A stretch of DNA of 13,737 bases from Cyanobacteria bacterium UBA8803 (GCA_003505715.1 DNXU01000063.1:6146-19882), one strand, 5' to 3'; shown: positions 1-8,123, numbered from the stretch's first letter. Program-made: numbers and translations. The notes: a model not told the origin generated them from the sequence alone.

Positions 1-22
1 AACCAACAACCAACAACCAATC
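1..22. repeat. Heptad array, AACCAAC family (truncated by window edge)
   Basis: Three copies of a 7-bp unit (AACCAAC, AACCAAC, AACCAAT) open the window. The unit is close to the CCAACAA/CCAATAA heptads between sqdB and sqdX, so it probably belongs to the same interspersed family. The array ends about 20 bp before the Shine-Dalgarno sequence of the first gene. Its left extent is not visible. Confidence 0.7.
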
Positions 23-53
23 AAGGTCGTTGGCATTTTGTGAGGAGAGGGTT

Positions 54-260
54 ATGACGATTTGGGTAAACGAACAGATCGATCCATCGGGTCTGATTTA
101 TTCTTGTATCGCCACCTGTAATGAAGAGCAGGCGAAAGACTGTCACGAGTCTTTCGAGCATAATTTGACTGACGAACAAAAGTCAGCAGGTTGGATAGCT
201 CGTCTCAGAACTGTCCATTCCTGGGATGAGGTGCCAGTTAATGCCTTGAAGCTAGACTAG
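54..260 (+). CDS. Small acidic protein of unknown function (68 aa)
   Basis: I do not recognise this family. The ATG at 54 is preferred over the in-frame ATG at 30 because a strong purine-rich Shine-Dalgarno sequence (GAGGAGAGG, 42-50) lies just before it. The product is soluble, with no signal peptide or membrane segment. It begins MTIWVNEQID, has two cysteines (residues 18 and 22) and a further one near residue 30, an acidic middle and a Trp-containing C-terminal third (SAGWIARLR, VHSWDEVP). The good ribosome site and compact form suggest a real gene. The next gene starts 144 bp downstream, behind a long inverted repeat, so the two are probably separate transcripts. Confidence 0.65.
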   Translation: MTIWVNEQIDPSGLIYSCIATCNEEQAKDCHESFEHNLTDEQKSAGWIARLRTVHSWDEVPVNALKLD

Positions 261-263
261 AAG

Positions 264-391
264 CTGTTAGGGAAAGAGAGGAGAATAATTGGAATTACAT
301 AGGTTTGAGCTGAATCGATGTAGAGAAGCGATGCGCTACAACTAAAGTAAGGGCAAGGTTGGGTTATGGTTATTCTCCCCCTCCCTAACAG
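264..391. repeat. Long imperfect inverted repeat before the DUF2808 gene
   Basis: CTGTTAGGGA (264-273) is the exact reverse complement of TCCCTAACAG (382-391), and GGAGAATAA (280-288) is the exact reverse complement of TTATTCTCC (370-378). The two pairs sit in register, giving 10 + 9 bp of stem with a small internal loop and an 81-nt centre. The centre holds a smaller hairpin, AGCG-ATG-CGCT. The element could be a structured 5' leader of the DUF2808 mRNA, a terminator-like structure for the small gene, or a MITE-like insertion with terminal inverted repeats. No clear target-site duplication is visible. Confidence 0.7.
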
Positions 392-404
392 AGTAGTATT
401 TACA

Positions 405-959
405 ATGCGGATCTCAAAGATATTTGGACTTACTCTAGCATTAGCAGGAAGCCTTGGGGGGTTGGCTGTGCCCTTAGCACAAGCAATTGAACGAGCTGAT
501 GGCACGGTTTCCTTTGAAAAGGCCCCCCGCTTGATTGAGGCAGTTACGACCTTTAACGAAACACATGTTTGGGGAGCAACTTACTATTTCACACTAGAAT
601 TGCCTGAAAATATCGGCGAACCCCTAGGTCAGGTTACGATTCAACAACGTCAGGGAGTCGAAGCCATCCAATTCAAGGTCGCAGACAGTTTGGCCTTTTC
701 AGGAACGCGCCACCACAAAGGTGAGAGGTTAGCCTTGGCAGAGGTGACCGAAGACGAAACCACACAAACCATTTCAGTGAGATTCGACCAACCTGTACCT
801 CCAGGACAAACTGTTACGATTGGACTCTATCCTGTACACAATCCTCAAATTGGCGGTGTCTATCTTTTCGGCGTCACGGCCTTTCCGGCTGCACAAAAAC
901 CCTATGGTCTTTATTTAGGTGTTGGGCGTCTGCAATTCTACGATGGCCAAGACTTCTAG
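405..959 (+). CDS. DUF2808 family exported protein
   Basis: The 184-aa product starts with a classic Sec signal peptide: MRISKIF, a hydrophobic stretch to about residue 22, and likely cleavage after PLAQA near residue 27. The mature part is about 157 residues and fits DUF2808, a family found mainly in cyanobacteria whose function is not established. Typical features are the early ATYYFTLELPE segment, the PPGQTVTIGLYPVHNP segment (about residues 132-147) and the C-terminal YGLYLGVGRLQFYD. The location is probably periplasmic or outer-membrane associated. An upstream in-frame ATG at 366 would put 13 polar residues before the signal peptide, and its codons lie in the arm of the inverted repeat, so ATG 405 is chosen. 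The ribosome site is weak. Confidence 0.85.
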   Translation: MRISKIFGLTLALAGSLGGLAVPLAQAIERADGTVSFEKAPRLIEAVTTFNETHVWGATYYFTLELPENIGEPLGQVTIQQRQGVEAIQFKVADSLAFSGTRHHKGERLALAEVTEDETTQTISVRFDQPVPPGQTVTIGLYPVHNPQIGGVYLFGVTAFPAAQKPYGLYLGVGRLQFYDGQDF

Positions 960-1004
960 TAGCACTAGACTATAGCTAAGACTTAAGCACAGCATCTATT
1001 CGTA

Positions 1005-1033
1005 GGGTGCGTTACGCTGGAGCTAACGCACCC
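1005..1033. repeat. Palindromic element between convergent genes
   Basis: GGGTGCGTTA (1005-1014) and TAACGCACCC (1024-1033) are exact reverse complements around a 9-nt centre. From memory, GTAGGGTGCGTTA...TAACGCACC is a common interspersed palindrome in cyanobacterial intergenic DNA. It lies between the convergent DUF2808 and GNAT genes, where it may act as a bidirectional terminator, though no T-run follows on either strand. A half-copy-like sequence, TAGGGTGCATTAC, appears near 4276-4288. Confidence 0.75.
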
Positions 1034-1050
1034 TCACCCATATCTATGGT

Positions 1051-1521
1051 TTACTTGCGTAAGCCCTGATACTGCATAATTTCCACAGGAAGGCGTAATA
1101 TAATCCTAGCCAATTGACCTACAGCGAACTTGAATTTAAGAGATTGAGGCAACCCCTGCCCAGAGATTGGTACAAAGCCAAAGCGACTGTAAAACTTTGG
1201 TAGCCGTTGACCCAGACATTCCAGATAGAGCGGTGCCGTTGCTTGCTGAATTAAATGCTGCGTTAGCGCCGTCCCTAAACCGCGATCGCGCCAAGTTGGG
1301 GCAACGACCAAACTACCCAGTTCTTGGGCACCTGAGAAGTTGCGCAGTTGTGCGCAGGCGACTATATTGCCCTCACATTCAATCACCCAAAATTGCTGCC
1401 AGCGCAACTGAGTGGGGTCAAGTTTAGCACTTAGTACCAATTTGCGAATTGACCCCATATCCTTAACACAAGCACGGCGCAGAGAACACCCCATGGGTAG
1501 TAATAAAGACACCTCAGTCAT
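1051..1521 (-). CDS. GNAT family N-acetyltransferase
   Basis: Reading from the ATG at 1521 the product is 156 aa, normal for a stand-alone GNAT. It carries the acetyl-CoA binding motif A, LVVAPTWRDRGLGTALTQ (residues 71-88), with the R-x-x-G-x-G loop at R78-G83. The later LYLECLGQRLPKFYSRFGF segment (98-116) is motif B, where Y111 is the usual position of the general acid. These enzymes move an acetyl group from acetyl-CoA to an amine; the substrate cannot be read from the sequence. An open frame continues upstream to 1605, but the extra 28 residues are basic and Cys-rich, unlike the family, and would reach the sqdB start. A start at 1494 (MGCSLRRA) is also possible. It is transcribed divergently from sqdB. 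Confidence 0.85.
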   Translation of the reverse strand: MTEVSLLLPMGCSLRRACVKDMGSIRKLVLSAKLDPTQLRWQQFWVIECEGNIVACAQLRNFSGAQELGSLVVAPTWRDRGLGTALTQHLIQQATAPLYLECLGQRLPKFYSRFGFVPISGQGLPQSLKFKFAVGQLARIILRLPVEIMQYQGLRK

Positions 1522-2759
<1,238 letters not shown>

Positions 2760-2950
2760 TTGTTAGTTGTTAGTTGTTTGTTGTTTGTTGTTTGTTATTT
2801 GTTGTTAGTTGTTAGTTGTTAGTTGTTTGTTGTTAATTGTTCATTGCAATTGCCAATAACCAACAACAAATAACCAATAACCAATAACCAATAACCAATA
2901 ACAAACAACAAACAACCAACAACCAATAACCAATAACAAACAACCAATTA
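2760..2950. repeat. Inverted pair of heptad arrays between sqdB and sqdX
   Basis: The whole sqdB-sqdX gap is built from 7-bp units. The left part (2760-2843) is 12 head-to-tail heptads of TTGTTAG, TTGTTTG and close variants. A short centre (TTGCAAT, TG) follows. The right part (2853-2950) is 14 heptads of CCAATAA, CCAACAA, CAAACAA and variants. The right unit is nearly the reverse complement of the left one, so a transcript could fold into a hairpin of roughly 80-90 bp per arm with G-U and some A-C mismatches. The last heptad supplies the A of the sqdX start codon, so sqdX has no Shine-Dalgarno sequence. The units resemble the STRR heptad repeats of heterocystous cyanobacteria. Confidence 0.95.
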
Positions 2951-4083
2951 TGCGGATAGCGCTATTTACCGAAACTTTTTTGCCTAAAGTTGATGGCATT
3001 GTGACACGGTTGCGCCACACTGTCGAACATTTGCAGCGTAGGGGTGACCAGGTGCTGGTAGTTTGCCCGGAGGGGGGGCTGACAGAATACAAAGGAGCAA
3101 AAATTTACGGCGTCTCTGGCTTCCCGCTACCTCTGTATCCAGAACTTAAGCTAGCATTGCCACGACCGTCAATTGGTGTAACTTTAGAAAAATTTCAGCC
3201 TGACTTGGTTCATGTAGTCAATCCCGCAGTTCTGGGGTTGGCAGGTATCTATTATGCCAAGGCAATGCAAGTTCCTTTGGTCGCCTCCTATCACACCCAT
3301 CTCCCCCAGTACCTTCAGCATTACGGGCTGGGAATGCTTGAACCCGTGATGTGGGAGTTGATTAAGGCTAGCCACAATCAAGCCCAGCTCAATTTATGCA
3401 CCTCAACAGCGATGGTGGAAGAATTGAGAGTCAAGGGTATCCAACGGTTGGACTTGTGGCAGAGAGGGGTAGATACGGAGACATTCCGTCCCGACTTGGC
3501 ATCAGTGGAAATGCGATCGCATCTCTCCCAAGGACACCCGGAAAGTCCCTTACTCCTTTATGTAGGGCGTCTTTCGGCGGAAAAGGAAATCGAGCGGATC
3601 AAACCTGTACTCGCTGCCATTCCTCATGCGCGTCTGGCCTTAGTCGGTGACGGACCTCATCGCAGTGCCTTGGAAAAACATTTTACCGGGACGCCTACTC
3701 ATTTCGTCGGCTACCTGACAGGTACAGATTTGGGTTCAGCCTTTGCCTCTGCCGATGCCTTTATCTTCCCCTCGCGCACCGAAACCCTGGGCTTGGTGCT
3801 CCTAGAAGCAATGGCTGCCGGTTGTCCGGTAGTTGCCGCTCGTTCGGGAGGCATTCCTGACATTGTCACTGATGGTGTGAACGGCTATCTGTTTGATCCA
3901 GTAGATGAGGAAGGAGCGATCGCCGCTACCCAGCGTCTCTTCCAGCAGCAAGCCGAAAGGGAAACCTTAAGGCAAAATGCTAGGGCAGAAGCAGAACGCT
4001 GGAGCTGGTCAGCCGCTACGCGCCAGCTCCAAAATTATTACAGAGGGGTAGTATTTTCTCAATCCATGCCCTCTGCGGCGTGA
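2950..4083 (+). CDS. sqdX: Sulfoquinovosyltransferase (SQDG synthase)
   Basis: SqdX transfers sulfoquinovose from UDP-sulfoquinovose to diacylglycerol, the last step of SQDG synthesis, at the membrane face. The 377-aa protein is a two-domain GT-B glycosyltransferase of family 4. The N-terminal MRIALFTETFLPKVDG is the acceptor-side signature typical of SqdX/SQD2. The donor domain shows LLLYVGRLSAEKEIE (201-215), LVGDGPHR (231-238) and the EX7E motif, E278 to E286, in SRTETLGLVLLEAMAAG. There is no transmembrane segment, as is usual for GT4 enzymes that attach peripherally. Its position behind sqdB supports SQDG synthesis over another GT4 role. The ATG directly abuts the heptad array and has no visible ribosome site, yet the N-terminus is canonical, so the start is trusted. 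Confidence 0.94.
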   Translation: MRIALFTETFLPKVDGIVTRLRHTVEHLQRRGDQVLVVCPEGGLTEYKGAKIYGVSGFPLPLYPELKLALPRPSIGVTLEKFQPDLVHVVNPAVLGLAGIYYAKAMQVPLVASYHTHLPQYLQHYGLGMLEPVMWELIKASHNQAQLNLCTSTAMVEELRVKGIQRLDLWQRGVDTETFRPDLASVEMRSHLSQGHPESPLLLYVGRLSAEKEIERIKPVLAAIPHARLALVGDGPHRSALEKHFTGTPTHFVGYLTGTDLGSAFASADAFIFPSRTETLGLVLLEAMAAGCPVVAARSGGIPDIVTDGVNGYLFDPVDEEGAIAATQRLFQQQAERETLRQNARAEAERWSWSAATRQLQNYYRGVVFSQSMPSAA

Positions 4084-4097
4084 AGTATTGAAAGGAT

Positions 4098-4138
4098 GAG
4101 GAGGTGAGGGGGTGAGGAGGTGAGAGCCTCACTCCCTC
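4098..4138. terminator. Octad-repeat hairpin after sqdX
   Basis: Octads GAGGAGGT, GAGGGGGT and GAGGAGGT (4098-4121) are followed by an inverted copy. GAGGGGGTGAGG (4106-4117) pairs with CCTCACTCCCTC (4127-4138) at 11 of 12 positions around a 9-nt loop. It starts 14 bp after the sqdX stop, where a terminator would be expected. No T-run follows, so it may instead protect the 3' end or simply be a repeat. The same octad recurs at 13710-13737. Confidence 0.6.
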
Positions 4139-4345
4139 AGATTAGGTATATTCAACCTTGTTCCAATCCTAATGAGCGGATACATTCGTAGATAGGTCTA
4201 TTTTTCTTTATTCGGTTTTCTTGTATTTCTAAACCGATATTAAGTCATTTAGTGATGGATAGGCTTTTTGAGCGGTAGGGTGCATTACTTGGCTCAAGTT
4301 TAGGTTTTTTAATCCTGAAACGGTTAGCGGCTGACTGTGAATAAT

Positions 4346-4469
4346 AAGTAGGCAGAGAAAAATAGGGTGGTACTTCAACGTCTTTGTTAGGCGAGGAGGT
4401 TGAACTAGGTAGGCAAAACCCCTATTTCAATCACCGAAATCAATCGGCGTCCGCTCGATCTGCCTAGTT
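4346..4469 (+). promoter_or_regulatory. Nested, partly competing inverted repeats upstream of the cyclase gene
   Basis: Three stems nest. The outer stem is TAGGCAGA (4349-4356) with TCTGCCTA (4459-4466), extended by AA/TT across one mismatch. The middle stem is AAATAGGG (4360-4367) with CCCTATTT (4420-4427). The inner stem is TTCAAC (4374-4379) with GTTGAA (4399-4404). A small CCGA/TCGG hairpin lies between the middle and outer 3' arms. The outer 3' arm could instead pair with AACTAGG (4403-4409) or TAGGCA (4410-4415), which would break the inner stem or the outer one. This looks like a structured leader RNA or a small RNA ending about 75 nt before the cyclase ATG. No known riboswitch class is recognised. 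Confidence 0.45.
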
Positions 4470-4522
4470 ATGTTAAAAACACACTGGCATTAGGGTTCAT
4501 CTACCCGCCGGATCGCAAAATA

Positions 4523-4535
4523 GCTGTTGAACAGC
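4523..4535. promoter_or_regulatory. Palindrome beside the cyclase start codon
   Basis: GCTGTT (4523-4528), one G, then AACAGC (4530-4535) forms a 13-bp palindrome that ends 7 nt before ATG 4543. It occupies the place where a ribosome site would be, and no Shine-Dalgarno sequence is seen. It may be an operator or a small translation-affecting hairpin; this is inference from position only. Confidence 0.35.
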
Positions 4536-4542
4536 CATTATT

Positions 4543-7185
4543 ATGACACTTTCCAACACTGGTAGCGTTTTGGCTACACTGACTCAGTTAACTCAACTCA
4601 ACCGAACCAGCGTCCTAACTCACCGAGTTAAAGACTTATCACTTCCCGAATTCATCTGCTTGTTGGACTTCATCACTGCCGAATTCCAGCAATTTCTCCG
4701 GGCGTTGGAGATGATCAACCACGAAGCTCTGGAAACGATGCTAGAGCAGGTGATGGAAGCGTTCACCTTAAAAATTGGTCAAATCCTACAAGCGGATCGT
4801 ACCACGATCTTCTTGGTTGATGCTGATAAGAGTCAGTTGTGGGCAAGAATTCCCCAAAGCGATACCCAAGCTGCTAGCGAAATCCGAATTCCCCTCAATG
4901 TTGGTCTAGCTGGTCACGTCGCTACTACTGGCGAGTATCTCAATATCCGAGATGCCTACCAGCACCCTTTATTTAACAAAGAGGTTGACGAACGTCCTGG
5001 CTATCATACTAATTCTCTCCTGTGTATGCCAATTTTCAGCAGCAGCCAAAAAGTTGTTGCCGTAGTGCAGCTGTTGAATAAATCTGGGGGCGTGCCCTTT
5101 GAGAACGAAGACGAACAGCGATTTCGGGACTTTGCCGCCTCGATTGGCATTATTCTGGAAACCTGCCAATCTTTTTACATGGCAGCTCGCAACCAGCGCG
5201 GAGCTGCGGCGCTGTTGAGGGCAACCCAGTATCTAGGTCAAAGTCTGGACTTAGAAGCCACACTCCGCCTGGTGATGGATCAAGCTCGCGAATTGATGCA
5301 GGCAGACCGCTCTACCTTATTTATGCTCAGTAGAGAAACGAGTGAGCTTTGGAGTAAAGTTGCCACCGCTAATGGTAATACGTTAATGGAAATTCGCATC
5401 CCTGCGAATCGGGGCATTGCTGGATATGTGGCCTCAACTGGTCAACCGCTCAATATCACCGATGCCTATAAAGATCCTCGCTTCGATCCCAGTACCGATC
5501 AGAAAACAGGCTACTTAACCCGCAACATCCTCTGTATGCCAGTATTTAACTCAGTAGGGGACTTGATTGGCGTCACTCAGTTAATTAACAAGAATCAAGG
5601 CAGCTTCACCAGTTCAGATGAAGAGTTTATGCGGGCATTTAATATTCAAGCGGGGATTGCCCTAGAAAATGCCAAGCTTTTTGAAAATGTTCTGCTCGAA
5701 AAGCAATATCAGAAAGATATCCTGCAAAGTCTCTCCGATGCCGTCATCTCCACCGATATGCAGGGACGGATCGTGACTATAAATGATGCAGCATTGGGAT
5801 TGCTGGGTTGCCCCCTCCAACATGCTGAAAATAAAATTCGGCACCTATGGGAGGAAAAGCTCACGGGGCGCTACGTTTGGGATGTGGTGCCGATTGAAAA
5901 TCTCCAAACCCGTTTGCAGGATAGCCTGACCACGGGGACTAAACATTATTTGCCAGAACAAAGCCTGACCGTTGGTTTGTTTAAAGGTGAAGTAAATGAA
6001 CTCTGGAATGGCAATAAGGGAGATAACGCGGCAAGAGAACCAGAAAAAATTATCCCAATGACCAATTCCCAATCAGCTGATGATAATCTTTTCCGCCTCC
6101 TGGCAATTCCCAAGAGTGACGATCCCAATATTTATATCCCCTGGAATGAGAAATTATCGAATTTCCGTTCCTCATCTTACTTGTTAAGGGAGCAAGTCCA
6201 AGAGATTGAACGCAGTATTAATTTAACAGTCAACCCCTTAACTAATCCAGAGGGTAAAGTGCGGGGGGGACTGGTGGTATTAGAAGATATCAGTCGCGAA
6301 AAGCGCCTCAAAACTACCATGTACCGCTATATGACTCCCGGCGTAGCCGAGCAAGTCTTGGCGCTGGGTGAAGATGCGCTGATGGAGGGGAGTAAGAAAG
6401 ATGTAACTATTTTGTTTTCCGATATCCGGGGTTACACCACCCTGACGGAAAACCTAGGTGCATCTGAAGTGGTATCCCTGCTCAACAAGTATTTTGAAAC
6501 AATGGTAGAGGCTGTCTTCAACCACGAGGGCACCTTAGATAAGTTTATTGGGGATGCTCTAATGGCCGTATTTGGGGCACCGCTACCGTTAAAAGAAAAT
6601 CATGCTTGGATGGCAGTTAAGTCAGCCTTAGATATGCGCTGGCGCTTGGCAGAGTTTAACCGACCTCGCCTAGAAAACCACCAGCCCTTAATTCACATTG
6701 GCATTGGCATTAGTTCAGGAGAGGTAGTTTCCGGAAATATTGGTTCCCACAAACGCATGGATTACACCGTTATTGGGGATGGGGTAAACCTTAGCGCTCG
6801 CTTAGAAAGCGTCACCAAAGAGTATGGCTGCGATATTATCTTGAGCGAGTATACCTATAACCTGTGTCGCGATCGCATATGGGTGCGGGAGTTAGATAAA
6901 ATCCGGGTTAAGGGCAAGTACCAAGCCGTCAGTATTTATGAGTTAATTGGCGAAATCGACATTCCTCTGAACGATGTTACGAACAGGTTTTTAGACCTTT
7001 ATGCTAAAGGGCGTCAAGCTTACATTAGCCGCAACTTCTCCAAGGCGATCGCTTTCTTTGAGGAAGCACGGCACTTGAAGCCCAACGACTTACCTGTAAT
7101 GATTCATCTAGAACGTTCCCAAAACTATTTGAAAAACCCACCTCCAGAATATTGGGATGGGGTACATACGATGACTACGAAGTAA
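4543..7185 (+). CDS. Class III adenylate cyclase, GAF-GAF-PAS-cyclase-TPR (CyaB type)
   Basis: The 880-aa protein makes cAMP from ATP. GAF-A (about 65-210) and GAF-B (about 235-385) each carry the NKFDE motif of cyclic-nucleotide-binding GAF domains: N179-K180, F186, D190-E191 and N349-K350, F355, D359-E360. A PAS-like region follows (about 390-590), with a polar Asn-rich stretch near 485-530. The catalytic domain (about 615-805) has both metal aspartates (D627 in ILFSDIRGYT, D671 in DKFIGDALM), the purine-recognition pair K667 and T742 (MDYTVIGDGVN), and the transition-state residues N749 and R753. Lys plus Thr, in place of Lys plus Asp, is the CyaB1 pattern of Anabaena. The C-terminus (about 815-850) holds one TPR-like repeat. 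Order and length match CyaB1/CyaB2, in which cAMP binding to a GAF domain activates the enzyme. There is no membrane segment, so it should be cytosolic. Confidence 0.93.
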   Translation: MTLSNTGSVLATLTQLTQLNRTSVLTHRVKDLSLPEFICLLDFITAEFQQFLRALEMINHEALETMLEQVMEAFTLKIGQILQADRTTIFLVDADKSQLWARIPQSDTQAASEIRIPLNVGLAGHVATTGEYLNIRDAYQHPLFNKEVDERPGYHTNSLLCMPIFSSSQKVVAVVQLLNKSGGVPFENEDEQRFRDFAASIGIILETCQSFYMAARNQRGAAALLRATQYLGQSLDLEATLRLVMDQARELMQADRSTLFMLSRETSELWSKVATANGNTLMEIRIPANRGIAGYVASTGQPLNITDAYKDPRFDPSTDQKTGYLTRNILCMPVFNSVGDLIGVTQLINKNQGSFTSSDEEFMRAFNIQAGIALENAKLFENVLLEKQYQKDILQSLSDAVISTDMQGRIVTINDAALGLLGCPLQHAENKIRHLWEEKLTGRYVWDVVPIENLQTRLQDSLTTGTKHYLPEQSLTVGLFKGEVNELWNGNKGDNAAREPEKIIPMTNSQSADDNLFRLLAIPKSDDPNIYIPWNEKLSNFRSSSYLLREQVQEIERSINLTVNPLTNPEGKVRGGLVVLEDISREKRLKTTMYRYMTPGVAEQVLALGEDALMEGSKKDVTILFSDIRGYTTLTENLGASEVVSLLNKYFETMVEAVFNHEGTLDKFIGDALMAVFGAPLPLKENHAWMAVKSALDMRWRLAEFNRPRLENHQPLIHIGIGISSGEVVSGNIGSHKRMDYTVIGDGVNLSARLESVTKEYGCDIILSEYTYNLCRDRIWVRELDKIRVKGKYQAVSIYELIGEIDIPLNDVTNRFLDLYAKGRQAYISRNFSKAIAFFEEARHLKPNDLPVMIHLERSQNYLKNPPPEYWDGVHTMTTK

Positions 7186-7229
7186 GGTTGGCTCTCCTGG
7201 ATCTATGGTGATAAGTAAATTTAATAGCT

Positions 7230-7317
7230 GGTGATTGGTAATTGGTAATTGGTGATTGGTAATTGGTGATTGGTAATTGGTCAGCAATTTTTTGGTGATT
7301 AATTATTACCCATCACC
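7230..7317. repeat. GGTRATT heptad array with inverted partner
   Basis: Seven head-to-tail heptads, GGTGATT or GGTAATT, fill 7230-7278 and a degenerate eighth unit follows. About 25 bp on, ATTATTACCCATCACC (7302-7317) reads in reverse complement as GGTGATG-GGTAATA, two inverted heptads. The array-plus-inverted-array arrangement is the same as at sqdB-sqdX, with a different unit. The unit is close to the cyanobacterial STRR heptad TTGGTCA in rotated register. Confidence 0.9.
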
Positions 7318-7395
7318 ATGTAATATCATGTCCGGTTGCACTCTTGATGGTTGGTAGTGTGCCCTCAAGTGCTGCCTGAAAATGCTGTATTTGCC

Positions 7396-7411
7396 AACCA
7401 CTGAAGTGGTT
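7396..7411. repeat. 16-bp palindrome AACCACTGAAGTGGTT
   Basis: Seven-base arms, AACCACT and AGTGGTT, flank a GA centre. From memory, CCACTGAAGTGGTTACTAC is a frequent intergenic repeat in filamentous cyanobacteria; I cannot check this here. It could also be a protein-binding site upstream of tetR, but the repeat explanation is preferred. Confidence 0.6.
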
Positions 7412-7483
7412 ACTACAAACCTGTTTATAGAAGTCTTATGCTACTGAGCATGGTAAGTTCTAATTAAGTTTCGTAAACAAGTT

Positions 7484-7514
7484 TTGACAGTCTGTCTACC
7501 TATAGATAGGATGG
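7484..7514 (+). promoter_or_regulatory. tetR control region: -35-like box, operator palindromes, ribosome site
   Basis: A perfect -35-like TTGACA (7484-7489) overlaps the palindrome GACAG-T-CTGTC (7486-7496). It is followed by CCTAT-AG-ATAGG (7499-7510), a second palindrome whose outer bases CCTA and AGG match the large palindrome at 8157-8184 with the same spacing. AGGA (7508-7511) is a well-placed ribosome site for ATG 7519, so the operator overlaps it. Autoregulation by the TetR protein is inferred. A good -10 box is not clear; TAGGAT at 7507-7512 has the right spacing but overlaps the ribosome site. Confidence 0.5.
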
Positions 7515-7518
7515 CAGC

Positions 7519-8118
7519 ATGAAAACGACAGACACGCGCACCCAAATCCTTGATGCAGCTCAAGATCTCATCCAGCGGGTGGGGGTTAATGCGATGAGCT
7601 ATCAGGACATCAGCAACGTAGTGGGGATTCGCAAAGCCAGTATCCACTACTACTTCCCAACCAAAGATGACCTGCTTGCCACCCTGCTCAGTCGCTACAA
7701 TGACTACTTTCTGCGATTAGCAGACAGTATCATTGCAGTACCTGAGCAAGCGGATATCAAACTGCGTCGCTACTTGGCCTTGTTCGAGGCTACCCTTGAT
7801 AGTAGCAGTTGTGACAAAGCTTGTCTTTACGGCATGATTGGTGCAGAGTTAGCGACCCTCAAAAATTCCCAAGTAGAGCAGGTACAAGCATTCTATCGGG
7901 ATAACCAAGAACGGCTTGCCAAAATTCTCTCCCAGGGACGAGACAGTGGAGCATTTAGGTTTGCGGGCGATGTGAATGTCATGGCAATCCTGATCTTCTC
8001 TTTGTTAGAGGGCGCTATGCTAATTGTCCGTACAGAAGGCGGTATTACTCAGTATCGAGCCATCCTCGATCAACTGATGCAATTGATTAAAGGATTGGAA
8101 CTGACGCCGAATGTATAA
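7519..8118 (+). CDS. TetR/AcrR family transcriptional regulator
   Basis: This is a 199-aa one-component repressor of normal family length. The N-terminal TetR DNA-binding domain covers about residues 5-52, with the helix-turn-helix in YQDISNVVGIRKASIHYYF (28-46) and the usual PTKDDLL after it. The all-helical C-terminal part (about 55-195) should bind a ligand and dimerise. Its ACLYGMIGAELATL segment (101-114), with C98 and C102 close by, and the later QERLAKILSQGRDSGAFR resemble TetR proteins that control oxidoreductase or efflux genes; the ligand is unknown. A terminator follows directly. Palindromes lie before this gene and before the broken oxidoreductase gene, which points to control of itself and its neighbour. 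Confidence 0.92.
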   Translation: MKTTDTRTQILDAAQDLIQRVGVNAMSYQDISNVVGIRKASIHYYFPTKDDLLATLLSRYNDYFLRLADSIIAVPEQADIKLRRYLALFEATLDSSSCDKACLYGMIGAELATLKNSQVEQVQAFYRDNQERLAKILSQGRDSGAFRFAGDVNVMAILIFSLLEGAMLIVRTEGGITQYRAILDQLMQLIKGLELTPNV

Positions 8119-8123
8119 TATGC

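Larger units (their letters stand above)
4084..4542. other. 459-bp gene-free region before the cyclase gene
   Basis: I see no credible gene here. It holds the octad hairpin after sqdX, a hairpin TTGAGC (4268-4273) / GCTCAA (4292-4297) followed after 7 nt by six Ts (4305-4310), a nested inverted-repeat structure (4346-4469), and a short palindrome next to the cyclase start codon. TAGGGTGCATTAC near 4276 resembles half of the palindrome at 1005-1033. A promoter for the cyclase gene should lie in the right half, but I could not assign its boxes. Confidence 0.6.
7186..7518. other. 333-bp intergenic region, cyclase to tetR
   Basis: No gene is seen. In order it holds a GGTRATT heptad array with a short inverted partner (7230-7317), a 19-nt sequence with an inverted relative at 9070-9088 (7320-7338), the palindrome AACCACTGAAGTGGTT (7396-7411), and the tetR control region (7484-7514). 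The repeats leave little room for anything else. The tetR promoter probably lies in the last 60 bp. Confidence 0.6.

Noticed and set aside
2760..2950. Could the sqdB-sqdX repeats be a CRISPR array?
   Set aside because: The units are 7 bp, contiguous and without spacers, and the two halves are in opposite orientation.
4172..4185. ATGAGCGGATACAT, identical to a stretch near the bla promoter of common cloning vectors
   Set aside because: Only 14 bases match and the flanks differ at once, so this is chance and not vector contamination.
4364..4373. AGGGTGGTAC, like the first part of the T-box motif AGGGTGGNACCGCG
   Set aside because: The CCGCG part is missing, no terminator with a T-run follows, and the downstream gene is a cyclase, not an aminoacyl-tRNA synthetase or amino acid gene.
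7484..7519. Leaderless tetR transcript from TTGACA-17-TAGGAT
   Set aside because: The candidate -10 overlaps a well-placed ribosome site (AGGA), which a leaderless mRNA would not need; promoter position left open.
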